DNA of 64,000 nucleotides from Bryobacterales bacterium (lineage in GTDB: Bacteria; Acidobacteriota; Terriglobia; Bryobacterales; Bryobacteraceae), in NCBI GenBank assembly GCA_020846745.1, contig JADLDI010000078.1, positions 59,917-123,916 on the forward strand. Reading direction: 5' to 3'. The notes under the pieces are model-generated. The model had not been told where the DNA came from and did not search any database. It saw nothing but the letters and a program-made list of their open reading frames with translations. Below, in pieces: positions 25,597 to 34,432 of this stretch; within the stretch, counting starts at the first letter, position 1, and every line of letters starts with the position of its first letter. A program made the position numbers and the translations under genes.

Positions 25597-28500
25597 ATGT
25601 GGCGGATTCTGTTTGGTTTCTCTTCGGTGTGTGTACTGGCGGCGGCGGATTCGCCCGTCGAGTTTTTCGAGAAGCAGGTGCGCCCTGTATTGGCGGAGCG
25701 GTGCTATGGATGTCATTCCGCCGCGAGCCAACCGGTGATGGGCGGGTTTCGGATCGATTCGCGGGAAGGCGTGCTGAAAGGCGGGTCGCGAGGGGCGGCG
25801 GTGGTGCCCGGGAACGCGGGGGCGAGCCGGCTGGTGGAAGCGGTGCGATACGACGGTGCGCTGAAGATGCCGCCAACGGGCAAGCTGCGCGATGCGGAAA
25901 TTGCGGTGCTGACGGAATGGGTGCAGAAGGGTGCGGAGTGGGGCTACAAGGAACGTACGTCGACGCGGCCGCTGGTGACGAAGTTCTGGTCGTTCCAGCC
26001 GGTGCGTGAGCCGGAGTTGCCGGCGGTGTCGAACCAGGAGTGGGTCAGCAATCCGATTGACCGGTTTATCGCGGCGGCGCTCGAGAAGAAGGGGCTGCAG
26101 CCGAATGGGCGGGCGGATAAACGGGCGCTGATCCGGCGCGCGACATTCGATTTGATTGGGCTGCCGCCGAGTCCTGAAGAGGTGCGCGCGTTTTTGAAAG
26201 ACGATTCGCCGCAGGCCTTTGCCCGAGTGGTGGACCGGTTACTGGATTCGCCGCGCTATGGCGAGCGGTGGGGACGGCACTGGCTGGACGTGGCGCGGTA
26301 TGGCGATTCGAACGGGCTGGACGAAAACCTGGTGTTCATCAACGCCTGGCGGTATCGGGACTATGTGATCAAGGCGTTTAACGAAGACAAGCCTTACGAT
26401 CGGTTTGTCCATGAGCAACTGGCGGGTGACTTATTACCGCGCACGGGCAAGGCGGACCGCGATTACGAGCAACTGATCGCTACCGGGTTTCTGTCGTTGG
26501 GGGCGAAGATGCTGGCGGAAGACGATCCCGTGAAGATGGAGATGGATATCGTGGACGAGCAGGTGGACACGATGGCCAAGGCATTCATGGGGCTGACGCT
26601 AGGGTGCGCACGCTGCCACGACCATAAGTTCGACCCGATTCCTTCCGCCGATTACTATTCGCTGGCCGGTATCTTCCGCAGCACGAAGACGATGGAAAAC
26701 TTCAAAGTGGTGGCCAAGTGGCACGAGCACGTGCTGGCGCCCGATGAAGATCGCCAAAGGTTGCAGGCTCATGAGAAGCGGATTGAAGGTAAACGCAAGG
26801 AGCTGGAAGGGTATACCAAGCCTGCTAACCAGGAGTTACAACGCGAGGCGCGGAAGCGAGTTACCGATTACCTGATGGCGGCCGCCGACTTACTGCGGCG
26901 CGAAGAATTGAAGCTGTCGCATTGGACGGCCGAAGGCGCGCACACGTTTGACGTGACGGTTGAAGAAGGCAAGGAGTTCACATTTGAAGCGCCGAAGGCG
27001 GGGCTTTACCAATTGGAACTGCATTACTCGTCAGCCGAGGCGCGGCCGGTGTCGCTGCATATTAATGGCGACCTGATGAAGTCGAAGGCGCTGGCCGGGG
27101 CGACGGGGACGGCGAGTCCGGATACTTGGTCGGTGGAAGGCGCATTCGAGTTGCGGGCGGGCACGAATCGGGCGAAGCTGGTGCGCCCGGGGAAGTTCTT
27201 CCCCAAAGTGGATAAACTGCTGATTGCGCCGGTAAGCGTAGGGGACGAGAAACTACCCAAGACCGAACAGCAACTGGCGAAGCAGCACGCGGTAAACCCG
27301 GAGTTTCTGCGGCAGATGGCCGATTACCTGCGGCGGACGCACGACGATCCGAATTCGGTGTTGAAGGGCTGGCATGATGCGACAGCCGCTGAGCAGGCGC
27401 GCATGAAGACAAGCCTGCGGGCGGAGTTTGAAGCGGCGGACGCCGCGGCGACACCCGATGCGCGGCAGAAACTGCTGAAAGAGGTGCTGCACGATAAGTT
27501 TGGTCCGTTTGCGGTGCCGGGGAATGCGTCGCGATATTACGCGGCAGAGACGGCAGCGAAGGTAAAGGCGCTGGAGGGGGAGATCAAGGACCTGGAGAAA
27601 GCCACTCCATCGTATCCGCGCGCCATGGGAGTTACAGACGGTAAGGTGGCGGACTTGCGGATCCATCTGCGCGGCAATCACCTGACGTTAGGGGAGGAGG
27701 TGCCGCGGCGGTTTCTGCGCGTGATCGCCGGAGAACAGCAGCAACCGTTGGGAACACAATCGAGCGGGCGGCTGGACTTGGCCAACTGGCTTACATCGCC
27801 CAGCCATCCACTAACGAGCCGGGTAATGGTGAACCGGCTGTGGCGGTGGCATTTCGGGAAAGGCATCGTACCGTCGGTAGATAACTTCGGACGCCTGGGC
27901 GAAGCGCCGACGAACCAGGAGTTACTGGACTGGCTGGCAGTGCAGTTTGTGAAATCCGGCTGGTCAATGAAACAGATGCACCGGCTGATGATGCTGTCGA
28001 GCACCTACCAGATGAGCGCGGCGCACAACGAAAAGGCGTACGAAGCCGATCCGGAGAACAAGCTGCTGTGGAAGGCGAACCGGCGGCGGCTGGAGGCGGA
28101 ATCGATCCGCGATTCGCTGTTCGCGGTGAGCGGCATGCTGGATAACTCAACCGGCGGGACGATGTTGAAATTCAAGGAGCGCGAGTATGTCACCAGCACG
28201 GAGAATCGGGACAGTACGGATTACGATACGGCACGGCGCGCGGTGTATCTGCCGGTGATTCGCAGTTCACTCTATGACGTGTTCCAGGCCTTCGATTTCG
28301 GTGATCCGAGCGTGCTGAATGGCGACCGGCCGGCGACGATTGTGGCGCCGCAAGCGCTGTTCATGATGAACGGGTCGCCGGTCGCGAAAGCGACGAATTA
28401 CATGGCGGAGCACCTGTTGAAGAAGTCGAGTGACCCGGCGGAACGGGTGACCGCGGCATTTGAACGCGCGTTTGGGCGGCCCCCGTCAGCGAGCGAGAAG

Positions 28501-28641
28501 GAACGGTCGTTATCGTTTGTGGCCAGAGCCGAGGCCGCCTACGAGAAGCATGAAACGGACCTCGCCAAGCGGCAGTTACGGGCGTGGCAGAGTTTGTGCC
28601 GGGCACTGATGGAAACCAACGAGTTTATCTACGTGGAGTAA
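25597..28641 (+). CDS. PSD1-type protein: cytochrome c, DUF1549 and DUF1553 domains
   Basis: Residues 1-20 are a signal peptide. A planctomycete-type cytochrome c module follows, with CYGCH at residues 36-40 (FFEKQVRPVLAERCYGCHS). Then come DUF1549 (NPIDRFIAAALEKKGLQPNG, YGERWGRHWLDVARYGDSNG, GCARCHDHKFDPI, a second CxxCH), a beta-rich insert with VSLHINGD, and DUF1553 (NRLWRWHFGKGIVPSVDNFG, ETNEFIYVE). The 1014 residues are a full-length example. The function of this abundant family is unknown; the heme sites suggest electron transfer outside the cytoplasm. It always pairs with a DUF1501 gene, found here seven bases downstream. Confidence 0.9.
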   Translation: MWRILFGFSSVCVLAAADSPVEFFEKQVRPVLAERCYGCHSAASQPVMGGFRIDSREGVLKGGSRGAAVVPGNAGASRLVEAVRYDGALKMPPTGKLRDAEIAVLTEWVQKGAEWGYKERTSTRPLVTKFWSFQPVREPELPAVSNQEWVSNPIDRFIAAALEKKGLQPNGRADKRALIRRATFDLIGLPPSPEEVRAFLKDDSPQAFARVVDRLLDSPRYGERWGRHWLDVARYGDSNGLDENLVFINAWRYRDYVIKAFNEDKPYDRFVHEQLAGDLLPRTGKADRDYEQLIATGFLSLGAKMLAEDDPVKMEMDIVDEQVDTMAKAFMGLTLGCARCHDHKFDPIPSADYYSLAGIFRSTKTMENFKVVAKWHEHVLAPDEDRQRLQAHEKRIEGKRKELEGYTKPANQELQREARKRVTDYLMAAADLLRREELKLSHWTAEGAHTFDVTVEEGKEFTFEAPKAGLYQLELHYSSAEARPVSLHINGDLMKSKALAGATGTASPDTWSVEGAFELRAGTNRAKLVRPGKFFPKVDKLLIAPVSVGDEKLPKTEQQLAKQHAVNPEFLRQMADYLRRTHDDPNSVLKGWHDATAAEQARMKTSLRAEFEAADAAATPDARQKLLKEVLHDKFGPFAVPGNASRYYAAETAAKVKALEGEIKDLEKATPSYPRAMGVTDGKVADLRIHLRGNHLTLGEEVPRRFLRVIAGEQQQPLGTQSSGRLDLANWLTSPSHPLTSRVMVNRLWRWHFGKGIVPSVDNFGRLGEAPTNQELLDWLAVQFVKSGWSMKQMHRLMMLSSTYQMSAAHNEKAYEADPENKLLWKANRRRLEAESIRDSLFAVSGMLDNSTGGTMLKFKEREYVTSTENRDSTDYDTARRAVYLPVIRSSLYDVFQAFDFGDPSVLNGDRPATIVAPQALFMMNGSPVAKATNYMAEHLLKKSSDPAERVTAAFERAFGRPPSASEKERSLSFVARAEAAYEKHETDLAKRQLRAWQSLCRALMETNEFIYVE

Positions 28642-28648
28642 GTTAGCG

Positions 28649-30034
28649 ATGCAGAAGACGAGCCGCAGGGAGTTACTGAAACAAACGGCCGCCGGGTTCG
28701 GTAACCTGGCGCTGGCGGCCATGCTGGCCGAAGAAGCGCGGGCGTCGGTGAATCCGCTGGGAGCAAAAGAACCACACTTCGCGCCCAGGGCGAAACAGGT
28801 GGTGTTTCTGTTCATGCACGGCGGTCCGTCGCAGGTGGATACCTTCGACTATAAACCGCTGCTGCAGCGAGACAGCGGCAAGCCGCTGCCGTTTGCGAAG
28901 CCCCGCGTGGTGTCGAGCGAGACGGGGAACCTGTTGCGGTCGCCATGGACGTTTAAGCAGTACGGGCAGAGCGGGGCCTGGGTCAGCAGCCTGTTCCCGA
29001 ACTTAGCCGAATGCGTGGACGACTTATGCTTTATTTACTCGATGCACGGGTCAAACTCACGGCACGGCGGCGCGTTGCTTGAGTTACATACGGGCAGCGA
29101 CACGTTTGTGCGGCCCAGTATGGGGTCGTGGATTACATACGGGTTGGGTACGGAGAACCAGAATTTGCCGGGATTTATCACGATTTGCCCGACGCTTACG
29201 CATGGCGGAGCGAATAACTGGAGTTCGGCATTTCTCCCGGCGGCTTACCAGGGTACGCCGATTGGCAATGCGGGTATCGGGTCAGAGAACGCGAAGATTC
29301 CGTTTATCCAGACGGCGGCGCCGCGCGACATTCAGAGGATGGAACTCGATTTCGCGCAGGAAGCGAATCGGGAGCATATGAAGGTGACGGGTCCGGACCC
29401 GGCGCTGGAGGGGCGTATCGAGTCGTTTGAGCTGGCGTTCCGCATGCAGACGGCGGCGCCGGAGTTGCAGGACATTTCAAGCGAGTCCGCGGTGACGCGC
29501 AAGCTATATGGGCTGGATGATCCGAAGACGGCCAATTTTGGGAGACAGTGTTTGATGGCACGGCGGTTCATCGAGCGGGGCGTGCGATTCGTGCAGGTGA
29601 CGCACAGCTACAAGTGGGACCAGCACGACCGGCTGCGGGAAGATCACGCGCGGAATGCAGCGGAGGTGGATAAGCCAATCGCCGGGTTTCTGCAGGACAT
29701 GAAAGCTCGGGGCTTGATGAAGGATACGCTGATCGTGTGGGGCGGCGAATTCGGGCGGACGCCGACGTCACAGGGCAGCGATGGGCGCGACCACAACCAG
29801 CACGGGCTGACGATGTGGATGGCGGGTGCGGGTGTGAAGCCGGGGCTGAGGTACGGGTCGACGGACGATTACGGTTATTACGCGGTGGAGAATAAGGTCC
29901 ACTTCCACGATCTGCACGCGACCATGCTGCACATCTTGGGGTTGGACCATTTACGGCTGACGTACCGCTATGCGGGGCGGAACTTCCGGTTGACAGACGT
30001 TCACGGGAATGTGGTGAAGGATCTGCTGAGTTAG
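28649..30034 (+). CDS. DUF1501 protein with Tat signal
   Basis: The N-terminus TSRRELLKQTAAGFGNLALA is a twin-arginine signal, so the protein is exported folded. The body follows the sulfatase/alkaline-phosphatase-like fold of DUF1501: FLFMHGGPSQVDTFDYKP, FIYSMHGSNSRHGGALLELHTG, LIVWGGEFGRTPTSQG, GRDHNQHGLTMWMAGAGVKPG and the closing YYAVENKVHFHDLHATMLHILG. The Asp and His residues in these blocks are likely metal ligands. Function is unknown, but the strict pairing with the DUF1549/1553 gene implies a common exported complex or pathway. Confidence 0.9.
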   Translation: MQKTSRRELLKQTAAGFGNLALAAMLAEEARASVNPLGAKEPHFAPRAKQVVFLFMHGGPSQVDTFDYKPLLQRDSGKPLPFAKPRVVSSETGNLLRSPWTFKQYGQSGAWVSSLFPNLAECVDDLCFIYSMHGSNSRHGGALLELHTGSDTFVRPSMGSWITYGLGTENQNLPGFITICPTLTHGGANNWSSAFLPAAYQGTPIGNAGIGSENAKIPFIQTAAPRDIQRMELDFAQEANREHMKVTGPDPALEGRIESFELAFRMQTAAPELQDISSESAVTRKLYGLDDPKTANFGRQCLMARRFIERGVRFVQVTHSYKWDQHDRLREDHARNAAEVDKPIAGFLQDMKARGLMKDTLIVWGGEFGRTPTSQGSDGRDHNQHGLTMWMAGAGVKPGLRYGSTDDYGYYAVENKVHFHDLHATMLHILGLDHLRLTYRYAGRNFRLTDVHGNVVKDLLS

Positions 30035-30075
30035 CCTTCCATTGTTCTAGGCCTGCGACCAACAGTATACTCCGC

Positions 30076-30426
30076 CTATCGCCAGGCGGCGAGCATCCAC
30101 AGGCAGAGGCCGATACCGCCGACAAGGCCGACCTCGGCGGCGTGGCGCCAGCTGAACCAACGGGGACGCTTTTCTTGGGAATAGGTACGTGCGAGCGAGG
30201 CAAGCAGGCGAGATTCCAGTTTGGAATTCTGACCTTTCATGGTCTTCATGATCTCGCGGCGGCCGCGTTCGTCCGCAATGAGCAAAGTGCCAGCAGTACC
30301 GCTGGACGTCGATTCGAGCAGTTTCTTCCGCAACGACGGCGGCATCTCGGCGACGGATTTGTACGTCCGCGTCTGGTCACCGACCGAGACGAGGATCGTC
30401 GAGAATTTCTGGGTACCGCGTTCCAC
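30076..30426 (-). CDS. small tail-anchored protein, unknown function
   Basis: The 116-residue product has a soluble N-terminal two-thirds with charged helices (SLRKKLLESTSS, LLIADERGRREIMKTMKGQNS). It ends in a single membrane helix, AAEVGLVGGIGLCLWMLAAW, that would anchor it with the bulk in the cytoplasm. Translation starts at GTG behind an AGGAG sequence. It follows the LysR gene by nine bases on the same strand, so the two are probably co-transcribed. I do not recognise a family. Confidence 0.55.
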   Translation of the reverse strand: MERGTQKFSTILVSVGDQTRTYKSVAEMPPSLRKKLLESTSSGTAGTLLIADERGRREIMKTMKGQNSKLESRLLASLARTYSQEKRPRWFSWRHAAEVGLVGGIGLCLWMLAAWR

Positions 30427-30435
30427 TCATCTCTC

Positions 30436-31359
30436 CTAGCCCATACGGACGGCCTGGGGCATTGGCTTAGCCTGCGGCTCCTGGGCGTTCTCCAAAATCA
30501 CCTGTATAAATCCTAGCGCTGCTTTGGACAGCGATTTGTCCTTGCGGTAAATCAAGCCCACCGAACGGTGCAAGGGTTCGGGAGCGAGGCTGATGACGGC
30601 CAGTTTCCCGGCCTCCACCTCTTCGCGGCAGTGGCCCGACGCGAGGAACGAGATGCCCAAGCCGGCGAGGACAAACCGCTTGATCATCTCCGTAGCATCC
30701 AGTTCCATAGAGATGTTCAGTTCGGGTTCCACGATGTCGAGCCATTCGTTGAGCCTAGTCCGCGTGGTCCCGGATTTAGGCATCAACAGGGGATGGCTCA
30801 GCAGGTCGCGGGGGACGACGCTGCTGTTCGCCGCCAGTGGGTGGCCGGCGGGCACCAACAACTTGATCTCGTCCGAGAAAATCTTGACCACCTGTACACG
30901 CTTTTCGACCACAGGAAGCTGAGTGATACCAAAATCGACCTGATTTTCCAGGACTGCCTCGACAATGCGGCTGCCGTAGCTGCGTTCCACCTGCAACTGT
31001 ACGTTAGGAAACAGTTGCTTGTACTGGGAGAAAACATCAGGCAACACGTAAATACAGGTGGCTTCGTTGGCGGCAATCACCAGTTCTCCACGAGGGGTGC
31101 GTTCGAGTTCGGCGATGGCGTTGCCGGCCTGACGCCGCAGGTCCAGGATCTGTTCCGCGTATTCGGCAAAGATCCGGCCGGCGGGAGTGAGCGCGATACG
31201 GGTGCCGAGGCGTTCGAAAAGCGTTGTGTTGAGTTCGTGTTCCAGTTGCCGGACCTGCGCGCTAATCGCCGGCTGGGTCCGAAAACACGTCTGGGCGGCT
31301 TTGGAGAAGCTCTTCAGCCTCACAATTTCGAGGAATGTATGGAGTTGATCGAGGTCCAT
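30436..31359 (-). CDS. LysR-family transcriptional regulator
   Basis: The N-terminal helix-turn-helix reads LDQLHTFLEIVRLKSFSKAAQTCFRTQPAISAQVRQLE and so on, with the linker helix to residue 90. The C-terminal effector domain spans residues 90-295 in the usual two-lobe pattern (ELVIAANEATCIYVLPDVF, VDFGITQLPV, RFVLAGLGISFLASGHC). It resembles CbbR/CysB-type members. It is divergent from a small cytochrome c gene, and a dyad with LysR spacing lies between them, so this cytochrome gene is the likely target. The 307 residues are standard. Confidence 0.92.
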   Translation of the reverse strand: MDLDQLHTFLEIVRLKSFSKAAQTCFRTQPAISAQVRQLEHELNTTLFERLGTRIALTPAGRIFAEYAEQILDLRRQAGNAIAELERTPRGELVIAANEATCIYVLPDVFSQYKQLFPNVQLQVERSYGSRIVEAVLENQVDFGITQLPVVEKRVQVVKIFSDEIKLLVPAGHPLAANSSVVPRDLLSHPLLMPKSGTTRTRLNEWLDIVEPELNISMELDATEMIKRFVLAGLGISFLASGHCREEVEAGKLAVISLAPEPLHRSVGLIYRKDKSLSKAALGFIQVILENAQEPQAKPMPQAVRMG

Positions 31360-31400
31360 ACGGCGTTCGGAAAACGACCCGGGTCCTTGCCGCGATTAGC

Positions 31401-31422
31401 TACCGGATTATACCATCGGGTA
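31401..31422. promoter_or_regulatory. dyad TACCGGAT-N6-ATCGGGTA, candidate LysR-type binding site
   Basis: The two arms match at seven of eight positions around TATACC. The sequence overlaps a possible -10 (TATACC) that is 16 bases from TTGCCG on the plus strand. Transcription would then begin a few bases before the cytochrome ATG, giving a leaderless message. There is no Shine-Dalgarno sequence there. Binding by the neighbouring LysR protein is an inference. Confidence 0.45.
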
Positions 31423-31426
31423 ATCT

Positions 31427-31846
31427 ATGCGCCTATTATCTGTCTCCATTGTAGGATGCCTCATCACCCTGGGTTCAGTGGTGGGTAATTGTCAAGACAC
31501 AAAGAAAGTTGAATATGGCAAGTATCTGGCGGAAGAGGTGGCGAAGTGCCTCGATTGTCATACCCCCAGAACGGAATCGGGGGAATTGGACAAAACCAAG
31601 CTGATGAAGGGCAAAGTGATGGAAGTCCAGCCGATTGAGACGATTAAGGACTGGCACAAGACGTCACCCGACATCACGCCGAGCGGCCGTTTGTGGGGCC
31701 GTTGGGGCGGCGAGGCGGCGCTGGTGAAATATCTGATCACTGGGCTGACCCCGCGGGGTACGATGGCGGGTCCGCCGATGCCGACATACAAGATGAAGAA
31801 AGAGGACGCCGAGGCGATCGTCGAATACCTGAAGACGCTGAAGTAG
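31427..31846 (+). CDS. small periplasmic class I cytochrome c
   Basis: A signal peptide (MRLLSVSIVGCLITLGSVVG) leads to a single heme site CLDCH at residues 41-45. A likely distal methionine lies in MAGPPMPTYKMKKEDAEAIVEYLKTLK, the standard C-terminal helix of class I cytochromes. Of 139 residues, about 115 are mature. It resembles the cytochrome subunits that accept electrons from periplasmic dehydrogenases. Its redox partner is not encoded nearby. The start codon has no Shine-Dalgarno sequence and the promoter appears to lie almost on it. Confidence 0.88.
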   Translation: MRLLSVSIVGCLITLGSVVGNCQDTKKVEYGKYLAEEVAKCLDCHTPRTESGELDKTKLMKGKVMEVQPIETIKDWHKTSPDITPSGRLWGRWGGEAALVKYLITGLTPRGTMAGPPMPTYKMKKEDAEAIVEYLKTLK

Positions 31847-31851
31847 CGCGT

Positions 31852-33405
31852 TTACGATTCCGCGTCGGAGACGGCGTGCCAGGTGACCCCGATCTTCGGG
31901 GCGGCATATGCGATTTCTCTCAAATAATTGCCGTAGACCATGACCCAGTGGGAGTCGCGGACCTCATTGAGCAGGTCGCGCCAATTGCCAAGAATGCGCA
32001 CGTCCTGCTGCGAGCGGCAGATGTCGTAGAACGGATTGTCTTCCACAACGCCACGGATGCCGACCCATCGGCAGGTGGCGTATTCCGGATCGATGAACGT
32101 CAGTTCCTGACCCTTGGGAATTTCCACCTTGGGTGCGGCGCCGTATTCGGATTCGTAATGCGTGACCAGACGAACGGGTTCATAGCGGGAACCGTTCATG
32201 CGGCGCGGTCCGGTGCAGTGGGCAGCGGTCACCATGCCTTTGTGCGGGAAAGTCGAATTGTGCAGGAACACCGGTTTCTGCGAGATGTGCCGCAGCAGGA
32301 TTCCGGCGGGGATGATGACGAAATCGGACTCGCAGAAGGCGAGGGTACCTTCGTCGTTCAACAGGCTTAGGGTCAGGCAGGCCGTGGTCTTCGACATCGG
32401 CATGATGGTCCCCATGCACTGGTTGATGGTGAATGCGGTCGCGTTGGCCTCCTTGAGGATGTCTTTGAAGGCGCCGTAGAGCAGGAACGAGTTCACGACA
32501 AACGGACGTTCGGTATCGAGGACGGTGCCGGGAAGGGCGAGGTACTGTTCGGTCCACTTTTCGGCTTGAGCGACCAGTTTCGCATCGGCGAGGGCGCTGC
32601 GAATACGAGCTTCGAAGTCGGCGTACTTGACGTCGATGATGTCGAGTTTGAAGCGGTCGCGGGCGACGCGGACTGCGTCTTCGCCCGCATATTTGCCCTG
32701 TGGGCCGCCTAGCGCGACAATACGCGTTCCGAGAAAGTTCTTGATGCCGTAGTAGGCGCGGAGTTTCCAGACGACATCGTCCGTATCGTCGATAACGACA
32801 TCTTCAACGGAGAGGCGGCGTGGGTCGGGTGCGGCGTTCGCGGCTACCGCGGCAGTCTTGCGATTCGGTTTGAGATAGCGCGTGCTGAGCGATTCGTACC
32901 AGTAATAAACGGGTCCGGAACGGTGGCGCACGAAGATGATGGCATTGCCGGATTCAGGCGTCGCCGCGCGCAACATCGTACCCGAGCCGGTGGCCGGGTA
33001 GATCACCGTAACATCGGCTTCCGTCTTGCCTGCTGCAGCGGCCTCGTCGGGGTTCGTGATCTTGACGAGCGGCAGTAGATCGACAGGGAAATCGGCACGG
33101 GCGATGATGGACTTCCACTCGTCCGCGATCCGGACAACTTCTTTGTCCACAGCCTCCTGCGTCTGAATACCGCCCCACGACTTCCAGGAGTTCATCTCCT
33201 TGCGCTTCGGCAGCGTGTACATCAGCACCGGTTGCACGCGCAGAGGCTTGCCCGGTGAGTACATCGGGCGGCGCGGGTCCCACAAATCCGGCGCCCATTC
33301 GGCACGCACAGCCGGCGCTGCCGCCACCGGCAGAACGGCTGAGGCGGCCGCCCCGGACAGACTGGCCAAAGAAAGAAAGTCGCGACGATTGAGGCTGCAG
33401 CACAT
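31852..33405 (-). CDS. Tat-exported protein resembling sugar isomerases
   Basis: The N-terminus CSLNRRDFLSLASLSGAAASA is a clear twin-arginine signal. The mature part (about 480 residues) has an overall layout like L-fucose/L-arabinose isomerase-type proteins: an N-terminal Rossmann-like half with VDKEVVRIADEWKSII, a middle GIKNFLGTRIVALGGPQGKY, and a C-terminal half with TINQCMGTIMPMSKTTACLTLSLLND and FCESDFVIIPAG. His and Asp/Glu candidates for a metal site are present in the second half. Exported members are abundant in acidobacteria and have no proven reaction. The end lies five bases from the convergent cytochrome gene. Confidence 0.6.
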   Translation of the reverse strand: MCCSLNRRDFLSLASLSGAAASAVLPVAAAPAVRAEWAPDLWDPRRPMYSPGKPLRVQPVLMYTLPKRKEMNSWKSWGGIQTQEAVDKEVVRIADEWKSIIARADFPVDLLPLVKITNPDEAAAAGKTEADVTVIYPATGSGTMLRAATPESGNAIIFVRHRSGPVYYWYESLSTRYLKPNRKTAAVAANAAPDPRRLSVEDVVIDDTDDVVWKLRAYYGIKNFLGTRIVALGGPQGKYAGEDAVRVARDRFKLDIIDVKYADFEARIRSALADAKLVAQAEKWTEQYLALPGTVLDTERPFVVNSFLLYGAFKDILKEANATAFTINQCMGTIMPMSKTTACLTLSLLNDEGTLAFCESDFVIIPAGILLRHISQKPVFLHNSTFPHKGMVTAAHCTGPRRMNGSRYEPVRLVTHYESEYGAAPKVEIPKGQELTFIDPEYATCRWVGIRGVVEDNPFYDICRSQQDVRILGNWRDLLNEVRDSHWVMVYGNYLREIAYAAPKIGVTWHAVSDAES

Positions 33406-33483
33406 ATTCGGCTCTACTGGTCTGAAATTGTAGCCGAACTATGCGCCGGAGGCCAGCGGGTAGGAAGGGCGCGTGGGAAGGGC

Positions 33484-34425
33484 TTACTTCAACACCTTGC
33501 GCACATACACGAACTTCTGCCCATCGGGCGTAACGTCATACCTCGGTGTACAGGGCGATTCGTCAGGAAAGTTGCCACGCATGCCCCCCATCCAGAACAG
33601 CTTCTTAGCCTGGTTGTACGTGAACTCGCCCTCGGTGTTCACCTCCACCGACATCAAGGTATCGTTACCCAACATATAGAAGAGTTCTTTGCCGTCTGCG
33701 CGCCAGCGCGGTTGGCCGCCCCCGCCCGCCCAGCCCATGGCCAGTGGCCGCGATACTTTCCAGTGCTTCTTCGGGTCCCGTGTCGGCGAAACATACACCT
33801 CGAACGGTCCATCTACGTTCGACACATACGCGATGTATTGGCCGTTCGGCGAAAATCGGCCCACCTCCGTCCACGCATTCTGATACCCGAACAGGTCGAT
33901 CGGTTCACCCGCGCCTATCTGCCACAGCATCACGTCGCGCTTCTTATCGGCTTGGGTGAACAACAGCCACTTGCCGTTCGGCGACCACGACCGCGGATAC
34001 TGCGCTGCCGGCATCTTAGCCAGTAACTGCTCCGGCTCGCCTGAATCCAGGTCCTTCCGGTATAATTCGTACTCACCGGTCCGGCTCGAATTGAAGATAA
34101 TGCTCTTACCGTCAGGCGACCAGATAGGGAAGTTATCATTCCCCTTCGCCGGCGCAATTACACGTTTTGCTCCGGTGCCCACGTCATGAATATAGACGTC
34201 CCGGTCGTTCACCTCGCCGTCACGCGCCGACACGGCAATCGACTTACCATCAGGCGAAATCTCCGGGTGAAATATCGAGTTCTGGGTACTGCCCACCTTA
34301 CCCAGAATCTTGCCCGCGCGGTCCACCCAAATCATTTCCTGCGGCATGTCCTCAGCCGTCGGCTGTTGCGCCATTAATGCAGCCGCACAGCTCAAAGCGC
34401 ACGCGATCAATCTTCTGGAAAGCAT
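33484..34425 (-). CDS. secreted TolB-like (PD40) beta-propeller protein
   Basis: Starting at the ATG gives a signal peptide, MLSRRLIACALSCAAALMAQ. The GTG seven codons upstream would overlap the previous gene. Repeated PD40 blades are visible: HPEISPDGKSIAVSARDG, FPIWSPDGKSIIFNSSRTG, YPRSWSPNGKWLLFTQADK, GRFSPNGQYIAYVSN, PRWRADGKELFYMLGND and RYDVTPDGQKFVYVRKVL. This six-bladed set is the same as the sensor part of many acidobacterial Ser/Thr kinases, but here it is a stand-alone exported protein. It is the last gene of the minus-strand receptor unit. Its ligand is unknown. Confidence 0.78.
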   Translation of the reverse strand: MLSRRLIACALSCAAALMAQQPTAEDMPQEMIWVDRAGKILGKVGSTQNSIFHPEISPDGKSIAVSARDGEVNDRDVYIHDVGTGAKRVIAPAKGNDNFPIWSPDGKSIIFNSSRTGEYELYRKDLDSGEPEQLLAKMPAAQYPRSWSPNGKWLLFTQADKKRDVMLWQIGAGEPIDLFGYQNAWTEVGRFSPNGQYIAYVSNVDGPFEVYVSPTRDPKKHWKVSRPLAMGWAGGGGQPRWRADGKELFYMLGNDTLMSVEVNTEGEFTYNQAKKLFWMGGMRGNFPDESPCTPRYDVTPDGQKFVYVRKVLK

Positions 34426-34432
34426 CCACTCC

